The notes under the pieces: model-generated
What the model saw: only the letters and a program-made list of their open reading frames with translations
Told to the model about the DNA's origin: nothing
Databases searched by the model: none
Origin: Anaerolineae bacterium
Lineage (GTDB): Bacteria; Chloroflexota; Anaerolineae; B4-G1; SLSP01
Reading direction: 5' to 3'
Assembly (NCBI GenBank): GCA_016927095.1
Contig: JAFGNI010000070.1
Coordinates: 1-5,350 of the forward strand
DNA length: 5,350 nt
Position numbers and translations under genes: made by a program
Shown: positions 1-5,350 of the stretch, one piece after another
Position numbering within the stretch: position 1 is the first letter of the stretch
Layout of the letters: every line of letters starts with the position of its first letter

Positions 1-3000
1 GGGCCCATCGGTGTGTCATTCAGCTTCGATGAACCGGTCGTCCTGGCTGCCGGCGATATGGTGCCCATCACCCTCTCGCTGCTGGAGGGGCCGGCGATCA
101 CGATCAGGAGCGCCGTGGTCGCCAATGAGCACTGGGATGACCCGCTCCCCTTGCGCATGGGCGGCAGGGACGCCTTCTGGAACTGGTATCAGGGCCTGAG
201 CTCCAGCCCAACGGGCCAGATGAACAACTACGATGAGGATACCGTCCAAAAGCGGTTCAGCCTTCTCGCGTGGCTCTCCGAGGCCGACTACATCGTGCTG
301 TCCAGCAACCGGCTCTACGCCTCGATCCCGCGCTTGTCACAGCGCTATCCCCTGACCACGGAGTACTATCGGAGATTGCTCGACGGGAGTCTGGGCTTTG
401 AGCTGGCTGCGACGTTCGTCTCCTATCCGCGCCTGGGGCCTTGTCAGTTTCCAGATCAGGAGATCCCGTTCTCGCTGATGGCGCCTGCCTACTCCGATGC
501 CGCGCCGTGCTCGATCGCGCTCCCGCCCGCCGAGGAGGCCTTCAGCGTCTACGACCATCCCACGGTGCTGATCTTCCGGAAAACACCGGCGTTCAATGTG
601 GCCACAGCCGAGCTGTTGCTGCCGCGAAATTTGATCAACGAGGCGCGCTGGATGACGCCGCGTGAGGCCACCGAGGCTAGGCCGGCGGATGAGAACGCGC
701 TGCTGATGTCAACGCGACGCCGTGCGGCCCAGAAGGCAGGGGGCACCTGGTCGAAGCTCTTCAACACAGATGCGCTTCAGAACCGGAGCCAACGGGTCGC
801 CATCGTCCTCTGGGCGCTGCTCGTCACGCTGCTGGGTTGGATCGCGTTCCCTCTGATCTACCGGGCCTTTCCGGCGCTGCGCTGCCACGGCTACGGGCTC
901 GCGCGCACCATCGGGGTGTTGCTGTGGGCCTACCTCGCGTGGCTGCTGGCCAGCTTGCACATCCTGCCTTATACCCGCCTCGTGCTCTGGAGCCTGGTGG
1001 TGCTCCTGGCGGGCATCAGCGCTTGGACGGCCTGGCGCCGCCGGGACGAACTGAAGGCCTTGGTCACCGCGCAGTGGCGCACGATCGTCCTAATTGATAC
1101 CATCTTCTTCGTGCTCTTCCTCTTCTGGGTCGGTGTACGGTGGATGAACCCGGATCTCTGGCATCCCGTCACAGGTGGCGAGAAGCCGATGGACTTTGCC
1201 TACTATAACGCCGTGATCAGATCTACCTGGTTCCCGCCCTACGACCCGTGGTTCGCCGGTGGCCAGCTCAACTACTACTACTTCGGCTTCGTGATCATCG
1301 GCAGCCTGACGAAAGCGCTGGGCATCGTGCCCAGCGTTGCCTACAACCTGGCAATCCCGACGCTCTTCGCGCTGACCGGGGTAGGGGGCTTCGTCCTGGC
1401 CAGCAACCTGGCGGGGGGCGACGCGCGACGCTGGCGCCGTGCGGGGCTCTGGGGGGTGATCGCCGTCGTCATCTTGGGAAACCTGGGAGAGGTCCGGCTC
1501 ATCGTCAAGGGCCTCGCCGAGGTCGGGGGCGTGACTTTCGAGAGCATGATCCCCCACTATCCGGAGGCCGTCTCGGCCCTTGTGGGTCTCTGGCGGGTCC
1601 TGATGGAAGGCGTACCGCTGCCTTTCCGGCCTGAATGGTGGTACTGGGATCCCACACGGATCATCCCCGTGGCGCCAGGAGAGGTGGGTCCCATCAACGA
1701 GTTCCCCGCCTTCACCTTCCTGTATGCGGATCTGCACGCCCACGCGATGGCGCTGCCCCTGACCCAGGTCGCGCTGGCTCTAGCGATCCAGTGGGCACTG
1801 GGGACGGCCCGTAGCGCAGCGGCACGCACTACAGCACCTCAAGCGGGCTTTCCAGGCTGGCGCGCCATTCGGGCGTGGGCGTTGCCCCGTCCGGCGGGAA
1901 GTCTGCTCCTCGCCGGCCTTGTCGCGGGGGCGCTGCGAGCCACCAACACCTGGGACTACCCAACCTATCTGGCACTGATGACCGTGGGCTTCCTTATCGG
2001 CCTCCTCGCGCCCCAGCACTGGTCCAAGGTGTTGCCTGTCGCCGAAGCTAACGGCAGATCTCACTGGGACAGGCGCGTGCTGTTGGGGCTGGCCACGCCC
2101 GCTTTGCTGTTGGGCTGCGCCGAGCTGCTCTTCAGACCCTTCACGGCAACCTACGAGGTACCTTACGCGGCCTTCGAGCTCTGGCCGGGGAGCCGCACCC
2201 CGCTGGACATCTACTTCCTGATGTACGGTCCCTTCCTCTTCCCAATCGCCGTAGGGGCGGTCACCGGCCTCGTGCGGCCGGGGCGCCAGCAGGTAGCGCG
2301 CCTGCGCGATGCGGGCGATCCTACAGAATCTGGCGCAGCAGAGCACGAGGCTTTCGCTGTGCGGGGCAGCGGCGCTGCTCCCAGTGGCACCGGAGCGTCC
2401 CGGGCATCATCCCAGGGCCAGGCCAGCGCCAACCGCCGGATAGAGCACGCGCTCTGGCTCGTGGTCGTCCTGCTGATCGCTGCCGTGCTGCTGGTGCTGC
2501 TCGCCGGCTACTTTGAGGCGCCGGTCGCCTGGCTTGCGGTCGGTCTAGGCCTTACGGCTGCGGGCTTGGTCATTGCGCCCAACGTTCCGCTGCGGCACAG
2601 GCTGCTCTGGTTTTGGGTCGGCACGGCGTTGGCCCTGAGCCTGCTGGTGGAGGTGGCGGTCCTCAAGGGCGATATTGGGCGGATGAACACCGTCTTCAAG
2701 TTCCATCTGCAGATCTGGATGCTGCTCGCCGCGAGCGGTGCGGTCTTCATCGAGCGGTTGCTTCACGGGACGGACGCCTTGGGTGATCTGCTGGATCCGT
2801 GTGCCGATAGCGATCCGCCTGGCGTGACCGATCTTGCACATGACGCGGAGGATGCTTCCGCAGAGCGACCGCACGACGGCGCCGGTGTACCGGGAGCGGC
2901 TCTGCCCCGTCCTAGCGGTCGTCCGCTCACCATCGCCAACGATGCCGTCGCGATCATCACCGCTATCCTCATCTTCGGCGCCGCGCTCTATCCTGTGTTC

Positions 3001-3528
3001 GCGATTCCGGCCAAGATCCGCGACCGCTGGGAGCCCGGCGCACCCCACACGCTGGATGGTATGGCCTTTCTGAAGACCGCCGTGCAATACGAGAAGAGCG
3101 CCGAGATCCGCACTGAGGCGGACTATCGGGTGATTCGCTGGTTACAGGAGAACGTCGAGGGCAGTCCCACGATCATCGAGGGCTTGGGCGAGCGAGAGTA
3201 CCTGTGGGGCAACCGCATCAGCATCTACACGGGGCTGCCGGCCGTCGTGGGCTGGCGATGGCATCAGGTCCAGCAGCGGATGGTGTTGCCCGCGGGGACG
3301 GTGGAGGGACGCCAGCAGGATGTCCGCCTCTTCTACAACACGACCAGTGCAGACGTTGCGCACGCCATCCTGGAGAAATACCAGGTCGCGTACGTCATCC
3401 TCGGGCCTTACGAGCGTGCCTACACCTTGCCCGATGGGCTGCCCAAGTTCGATGAGATGGTCAGCCTCGGCTGGCTGGAGGTCGCGTACGAGGACGATGC
3501 TTCGACGGTGTACCAGGTGGTGGGGTAG
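1..3528 (+). CDS. DUF2298 (Chlor_Arch_YYY) giant polytopic membrane protein, GT-C/GT39-like, 5'-partial
   Basis: The frame is open from the first base, so the true start is upstream; the GTG at 13 has no special support. Residues below count from the codon at 13 (1171 to the stop). Residues 1-200 are soluble, with ADYIVLSSNR (91-100) and VYDHPTVLIF (179-188), as I recall at the end of GT39-like modules fused to DUF2298. Hydrophobic segments begin near 262 and about 15 follow to 998. The DUF2298 signature is clear: GGEKPMD (388-394), NYYYFG (420-425), EFPAFTFLYADLHAHAMALP (563-582), ATNTWDYP (643-650) and RMNTVFKFHLQ (890-900). Residues 1001-1171 form a second soluble domain. GT-C enzymes transfer sugars from lipid-linked donors outside the membrane, and E390 or D394 in an outside loop could be the acidic catalytic residue. 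Function in this family is unproven. Two charged, low-complexity loops (755-810 and 918-972) look cytoplasmic and variable. Family assignment is firm; activity is inference. Confidence 0.93.
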   Translation, partial: GPIGVSFSFDEPVVLAAGDMVPITLSLLEGPAITIRSAVVANEHWDDPLPLRMGGRDAFWNWYQGLSSSPTGQMNNYDEDTVQKRFSLLAWLSEADYIVLSSNRLYASIPRLSQRYPLTTEYYRRLLDGSLGFELAATFVSYPRLGPCQFPDQEIPFSLMAPAYSDAAPCSIALPPAEEAFSVYDHPTVLIFRKTPAFNVATAELLLPRNLINEARWMTPREATEARPADENALLMSTRRRAAQKAGGTWSKLFNTDALQNRSQRVAIVLWALLVTLLGWIAFPLIYRAFPALRCHGYGLARTIGVLLWAYLAWLLASLHILPYTRLVLWSLVVLLAGISAWTAWRRRDELKALVTAQWRTIVLIDTIFFVLFLFWVGVRWMNPDLWHPVTGGEKPMDFAYYNAVIRSTWFPPYDPWFAGGQLNYYYFGFVIIGSLTKALGIVPSVAYNLAIPTLFALTGVGGFVLASNLAGGDARRWRRAGLWGVIAVVILGNLGEVRLIVKGLAEVGGVTFESMIPHYPEAVSALVGLWRVLMEGVPLPFRPEWWYWDPTRIIPVAPGEVGPINEFPAFTFLYADLHAHAMALPLTQVALALAIQWALGTARSAAARTTAPQAGFPGWRAIRAWALPRPAGSLLLAGLVAGALRATNTWDYPTYLALMTVGFLIGLLAPQHWSKVLPVAEANGRSHWDRRVLLGLATPALLLGCAELLFRPFTATYEVPYAAFELWPGSRTPLDIYFLMYGPFLFPIAVGAVTGLVRPGRQQVARLRDAGDPTESGAAEHEAFAVRGSGAAPSGTGASRASSQGQASANRRIEHALWLVVVLLIAAVLLVLLAGYFEAPVAWLAVGLGLTAAGLVIAPNVPLRHRLLWFWVGTALALSLLVEVAVLKGDIGRMNTVFKFHLQIWMLLAASGAVFIERLLHGTDALGDLLDPCADSDPPGVTDLAHDAEDASAERPHDGAGVPGAALPRPSGRPLTIANDAVAIITAILIFGAALYPVFAIPAKIRDRWEPGAPHTLDGMAFLKTAVQYEKSAEIRTEADYRVIRWLQENVEGSPTIIEGLGEREYLWGNRISIYTGLPAVVGWRWHQVQQRMVLPAGTVEGRQQDVRLFYNTTSADVAHAILEKYQVAYVILGPYERAYTLPDGLPKFDEMVSLGWLEVAYEDDASTVYQVVG

Positions 3529-3567
3529 GGGGGACGCCGGATGCTGGATGTCCTGGAATGCGAGACG

Positions 3568-3594
3568 CGGCTCAGTTCGAGCAGCTGTGAGCCG
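3568..3594. terminator. Weak hairpin between convergent genes, possible terminator
   Basis: Perfect 7-bp arms, CGGCTCA (3568-3574) and TGAGCCG (3588-3594), flank a 13-base loop, 40 bases after the stop of the membrane-protein gene and 44 bases before the end of the convergent methyltransferase gene. It is the best stem in this gap and its position suits transcription ending from either side. There is no T-run directly after either arm, so an intrinsic terminator is only a tentative call; it could be incidental. Confidence 0.3.
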
Positions 3595-3605
3595 GCAATC
3601 TGCTG

Positions 3606-3629
3606 ATTCGCCCATTCGCTCATTCGCTC
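3606..3629. repeat. Short tandem repeat, three 8-bp units
   Basis: Three head-to-tail copies of ATTCGCYC lie in the convergent gap: ATTCGCCC (3606-3613), ATTCGCTC (3614-3621) and ATTCGCTC (3622-3629). The first copy differs at one base. The array ends eight bases before the last codon position of the methyltransferase gene. It has no coding role that I can see and may be a small slippage-generated array. Confidence 0.7.
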
Positions 3630-3637
3630 TTTGAAGA

Positions 3638-4351
3638 TTACCGCAGGAGCGCGTAGAGGGTCAGGTCGTTGGTATGACCGTCGGCGAAGAAGAGGTCGTC
3701 GATGCGGAGACCGGCATCCTGGGCAAGCTGGCGGGTCTCAGACTCGCCGACCAGATGAACGTAGCGCATCCCATGGCCGTCGCGCTGCCAATCGAGGAGG
3801 TAGTCGCCGGGATCTACGTCATCCCGCGTGAGGCCGATTTCGCGCCAGGGCACCACGCGCCGCATCAGGCGCGGGATCTTGATGAACTGCCAATTGGCAA
3901 GGACGAGGGTCCCGTGGGGCGCCAATGCCTGCGCTGCGCGCCGGACGACGGCCTTGCGGTGACCGTAGCTGGGGATGTGGTGCAGAACGGCGCGGAGTAC
4001 CACCCAATCGAAGGCCGCTCTGCCAACTTTATCCAACCAAGGATCCGCCACGAGGTCGGCTGCCAAGAAGCGCCTGTGGGCGCCCTCACTCCCGTCGGTC
4101 GACGCTTCAGCCACACGCAGCATCTCCGCTGCGTAGTCCACGCCGACGTAGGTGCAACCCTCCGGCAGGAGCATAGCAAAGCGCCCCTGACCGCACCCCA
4201 GGTCCAGCACCCGGGATCGCAGACCGATCTCGCCAAGAATGCGCTCGAAGCCAGGCTCGGTCTGGGCGCGAGAGTCACTGAAGGCATCGGCAAAGGCGTC
4301 ATAGAAGGCACGGTTCAGTGCCAAGAGGCGGTCCGCAACATCGTCATCCAT
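3638..4351 (-). CDS. Class I SAM-dependent methyltransferase, Trm9/ALKBH8-like
   Basis: This 237-residue protein has a Rossmann-type methyltransferase fold. Motif I is VLDLGCGQGRFA (48-59), D72 in YVGVDYA should bind the SAM ribose, AADL (97-100) is a later acidic motif, and VVLRAVLHHIPS (117-128) is the motif IV region. The opening LNRAFYDAFADAFSDSR (12-28), the HH after motif IV, and the C-terminal GDYLLDWQR...RYVHLVGESE (182-205) resemble Trm9, which methylates carboxymethyl-uridine at the tRNA wobble position. A tRNA substrate is inference; a small-molecule methyltransferase is the alternative. The frame extends back to a TTG at 4387, but that codon lies in the predicted -35 box. In-frame ATGs are at 4360 and 4351; the first overlaps the -10 box, and the second sits at the expected transcription start, so I chose 4351. 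No ribosome binding site precedes either. The gene is downstream of the secreted-protein gene but separated from it by a probable terminator. Confidence 0.9.
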   Translation of the reverse strand: MDDDVADRLLALNRAFYDAFADAFSDSRAQTEPGFERILGEIGLRSRVLDLGCGQGRFAMLLPEGCTYVGVDYAAEMLRVAEASTDGSEGAHRRFLAADLVADPWLDKVGRAAFDWVVLRAVLHHIPSYGHRKAVVRRAAQALAPHGTLVLANWQFIKIPRLMRRVVPWREIGLTRDDVDPGDYLLDWQRDGHGMRYVHLVGESETRQLAQDAGLRIDDLFFADGHTNDLTLYALLR

Positions 4352-4358
4352 GCTGGTC

Positions 4359-4387
4359 ATTGTAGCAGGATGCCGCAAGCGCGGCAA
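4359..4387 (-). promoter_or_regulatory. Extended -10 sigma70-type promoter for the methyltransferase gene
   Basis: Read on the minus strand, TTGCCG (4387-4382; four of six bases match TTGACA) is followed by a 17-base spacer and TACAAT (4364-4359; five of six match TATAAT). The -10 box is preceded by TGC, giving the extended -10 form TGnTACAAT. The expected start point, seven or eight bases after the -10 box, falls at 4352-4351, on or one base before the ATG chosen for the methyltransferase. This explains the missing ribosome binding site and predicts a leaderless mRNA. Confidence 0.62.
4371..4386. promoter_or_regulatory. 6-4-6 palindrome overlapping the -35 box, possible operator
   Basis: TGCCGC (4371-4376), a four-base centre AAGC and GCGGCA (4381-4386) form a perfect inverted repeat. 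It covers five of the six bases of the -35 box and most of the spacer of the methyltransferase promoter. A repressor bound here would block RNA polymerase. A third TGCCGC lies at 4422-4427. No known regulator site is recognised, and in GC-rich DNA a 6-bp repeat may be chance. Confidence 0.35.
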
Positions 4388-4404
4388 TGAGCCGTGGAAA
4401 GCGA

Positions 4405-4440
4405 CGGCGCCGGTTCTGCATTGCCGCAGAACCGGCGCCG
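4405..4440 (-). terminator. 15-bp GC-rich hairpin, probable terminator of the secreted-protein gene
   Basis: The arms CGGCGCCGGTTCTGC (4405-4419) and GCAGAACCGGCGCCG (4426-4440) are perfect complements around a six-base loop (4420-4425). On the minus strand the hairpin begins 61 bases after the stop of the secreted-protein gene and is followed by TCGCTTTCC, a poor U-tract. On the plus strand it is followed by a purine-rich run, so minus-strand termination fits better. It separates the secreted-protein gene from the methyltransferase promoter. The weak U-tract allows that it is instead an mRNA-stabilising or attenuating structure. Confidence 0.7.
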
Positions 4441-4501
4441 AGAGAGAGACGAGAGCTGGGTGCTCCGCCCGCAGCTATCGCGTCAGGGGTGAACCGCAGA
4501 C
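4441..4501. other. 3' untranslated stretch between secreted-protein stop and hairpin
   Basis: These 61 bases carry no gene. The self-complementary tetramer AGCT occurs twice around a GGG/CCC pair (roughly 4454-4475), which could form a small imperfect hairpin, and an alternating AG run lies next to the terminator stem at 4441-4448. I see no further signal. Confidence 0.4.
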
Positions 4502-5182
4502 CTACGGACGGTTGTGGCGGGACCTGGCGTGCTCCGGCGGGCCACCTTCCTCAGGCTTGCCGATCTGACCGGGCGGGCCGTCGGTCGTCTTTGGCCCCGC
4601 CCAAGGCGGCGGTCCGCCGTCATCTCCGTCGTCTTGCTCACCCGCCTTCGGCCCGGCATGATCCGGCGGCCCCGCATGCACGGGCGGGCCCTGCGCAGGG
4701 GATTCGGCCTCCTCAGGTCCCTCCTCGTCATCCTCGTCTGGGGAATCTACCCAGCGACCCCGGCCTATAAAGCCGGCCTCCTGCCAGATCTGGCCCCAGC
4801 CCTTGCCCGCCATCCGCGCTCCCAACAGGTCGCCAGCATCGATCCCCAGTACTTCAGCCGTCCTCAAGGCCAGCATGATTTGTCCAAATCCCAAACCGTC
4901 TTCGCAGAACCAGCTCATTACCTGCTCATACATGTCTGGGTCATCTCCACTCAGACGAGCCCCTACGGGATGCGGGAAGCCACCTACAGGATGAACGTAG
5001 CCACCCTCGGCATCGCAGAAATCGCTGGTCATGCCGTCGTCGTCCTGCTCAGGAGGCTCTTCGTCCTGGTGCCAGACGCCTGTCTGGGGTGCCGCCGCCA
5101 CCGCGAACGTACTGAGGCTTGCACCCAACAGCACCAGCACGACAGCCAGCCTGACCCATCGCAACCATCGCTCTGACTTCAT
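4502..5182 (-). CDS. Secreted acidic protein with WFC/GFG core and Pro/Gly/His-rich tail, function unknown
   Basis: The 226-residue product starts at the ATG at 5182, which has a strong ribosome binding site; an in-frame ATG at 5326 would bury the signal peptide 48 residues in. Residues 1-31 are a classical signal peptide: basic MKSERWLRWVR, a hydrophobic stretch to about 28, and AVAAA before a likely cut after A30 or A31. The mature protein begins very acidic (39-55), then has two HPVG copies (64-67, 71-74). The conserved-looking core runs from MYEQVMSWFCEDGLGFGQIM (84-103) to GKGWGQIWQEAGFIG (126-140). Cysteines 56 and 92 could form a disulfide. From 147 on it is low complexity and probably disordered: an acidic stretch, then Gly-Pro-Pro/His-Ala-Gly repeats (165-179, 189-197, 213-218). 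I recall unnamed Chloroflexota proteins with this core and tail but know of no function. No transmembrane helix or sorting motif follows the signal, so release outside the cell is likely. Confidence 0.85.
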   Translation of the reverse strand: MKSERWLRWVRLAVVLVLLGASLSTFAVAAAPQTGVWHQDEEPPEQDDDGMTSDFCDAEGGYVHPVGGFPHPVGARLSGDDPDMYEQVMSWFCEDGLGFGQIMLALRTAEVLGIDAGDLLGARMAGKGWGQIWQEAGFIGRGRWVDSPDEDDEEGPEEAESPAQGPPVHAGPPDHAGPKAGEQDDGDDGGPPPWAGPKTTDGPPGQIGKPEEGGPPEHARSRHNRP

Positions 5183-5189
5183 AGACTGT

Positions 5190-5195
5190 CTCCTT
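5190..5195 (-). promoter_or_regulatory. Ribosome binding site of the secreted-protein gene
   Basis: AAGGAG on the minus strand lies seven bases before the ATG at 5182. The match and spacing are close to ideal. This decides the start over the in-frame ATG at 5326 and places the signal peptide at the true N-terminus. Confidence 0.88.
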
Positions 5196-5227
5196 CCACC
5201 AACATACGTTACCATCAGACAACCGGA

Positions 5228-5261
5228 CGGCAACCACAAACAGGCACCCGATCTGTTGCCG
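5228..5261 (-). promoter_or_regulatory. Possible 5'-leader hairpin
   Basis: The perfect 7-bp inverted repeat CGGCAAC (5228-5234) and GTTGCCG (5255-5261) encloses 20 bases. It would lie in the leader of the secreted-protein mRNA, well upstream of the ribosome binding site, so it does not sequester that site directly. No known riboswitch or leader class is recognised. Confidence 0.25.
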
Positions 5262-5280
5262 CGCCTGGTCGCACTTGCCA

Positions 5281-5321
5281 GGATATACCAAGTCAAGATC
5301 GGTATGGAATTGGTTATATCC
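5281..5321. repeat. Imperfect inverted repeat in AT-richer upstream DNA
   Basis: GGATATACCAA (5281-5291) is complementary to TTGGTTATATCC (5310-5321) apart from one extra base. The half-site centres are about 29-30 bp apart, near three helical turns. The right arm overlaps the candidate -10 box of the secreted-protein gene. A second inverted pair, GTTATA (5313-5318) and TATAAC (5331-5336), shares that arm. The arrangement could be an operator, though AT-rich promoter DNA easily gives such matches. Confidence 0.35.
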
Positions 5322-5340
5322 GACATGGTGTATAACGCAA
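5313..5340 (-). promoter_or_regulatory. Candidate promoter for the secreted-protein gene
   Basis: On the minus strand, TTGCGT (5340-5335), a 16-base spacer and TATAAC (5318-5313) resemble a sigma70-type promoter: three of six and five of six consensus bases. It would give a leader of roughly 125 bases. The surrounding 60 bases are clearly richer in A and T than the genes. The -35 match is weak, and a promoter nearer the gene cannot be excluded. Confidence 0.35.
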
Positions 5341-5350
5341 ATCCCGGCCA

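Noticed and set aside
13..15. GTG at 13 as the start of the large membrane protein
   Set aside because: The frame is open to base 1, no ribosome binding site is visible, and the first residues continue a domain that needs more sequence upstream.
1090..2346. Several long minus-strand frames (for example 1090-1743 and 1780-2346)
   Set aside because: They lie opposite the conserved DUF2298 coding sequence, overlap one another and have low-information Arg/Gly/His composition.
3560..3612. Possible tRNA fragment around GTTCGAGC
   Set aside because: The GTTCGA lies in a hairpin loop without a 5-bp T-arm, and no acceptor or anticodon arms can be drawn.
3674..4390. Plus-strand open frame of 238 residues opposite the methyltransferase gene
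   Set aside because: It mirrors a gene with full methyltransferase motifs, shows no recognisable domain, and is explained by GC-rich antisense openness.
4449..4490. T-box-like sequence on the plus strand (CTGGGTGCTCCGC, with CGCGTC further on, after a hairpin and purine run)
   Set aside because: The critical TGGN that would pair with the tRNA acceptor end is missing, there is no convincing stem I, and no plus-strand synthetase or amino acid gene follows.
4514..5176. Plus-strand open frame of 220 residues opposite the secreted-protein gene
   Set aside because: Arg/Pro/Leu-rich shadow composition. The minus strand has a signal peptide, an ideal ribosome binding site and a recognisable core.
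5183..5326. N-terminal extension of the secreted protein from the ATG at 5326
   Set aside because: It would place the signal peptide internally, lacks a ribosome binding site, and overlaps the candidate promoter.

Overview
The window looks like a GC-rich bacterial chromosome segment, most likely from the phylum Chloroflexota (Chloroflexi). The main reason is the large DUF2298 ('Chlor_Arch_YYY') membrane protein that fills the left two thirds. A secreted small-domain protein with a G/P/H/D-rich tail, of a type I associate with Chloroflexota, also fits. Lineage is inferred from protein family recognition only. I see no phage, transposon, CRISPR, rRNA or tRNA signal.

Layout: (1) positions 1-3528, plus strand, hold the 3' part of a very large polytopic membrane protein whose start lies upstream of the window. 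An extracytoplasmic domain typical of the C-terminal end of a GT-C/GT39-like module is followed by a complete DUF2298 module, which ends in a second soluble domain of similar layout. (2) Positions 3529-3637 are a convergent intergenic gap with a weak hairpin and a three-copy 8-bp tandem repeat. (3) Positions 4351-3638, minus strand, encode a class I SAM-dependent methyltransferase resembling the Trm9/ALKBH8 tRNA wobble-uridine methyltransferases. (4) Positions 4352-4501 form a compact control region. It holds a 15-bp-stem hairpin, probably the terminator of the upstream gene, then a good extended -10 promoter overlapped by a palindrome; that promoter appears to produce a leaderless or nearly leaderless methyltransferase mRNA. 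(5) Positions 5182-4502, minus strand, encode a secreted acidic protein with a Cys-containing WFC/GFG core and a low-complexity Pro/Gly/His/acidic tail, preceded by a strong ribosome binding site. (6) Positions 5183-5350 are its AT-richer upstream region, with a candidate promoter and inverted repeats.

The three genes are not an obvious operon. The membrane protein converges on the two minus-strand genes, and those two are separated by a probable terminator and a separate promoter. The parts most worth following up are the tandem-module architecture of the DUF2298 protein, the nested inverted repeats between the secreted-protein gene and the methyltransferase, the leaderless start, and the uncharacterised secreted family. 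I found no convincing new multi-gene system.
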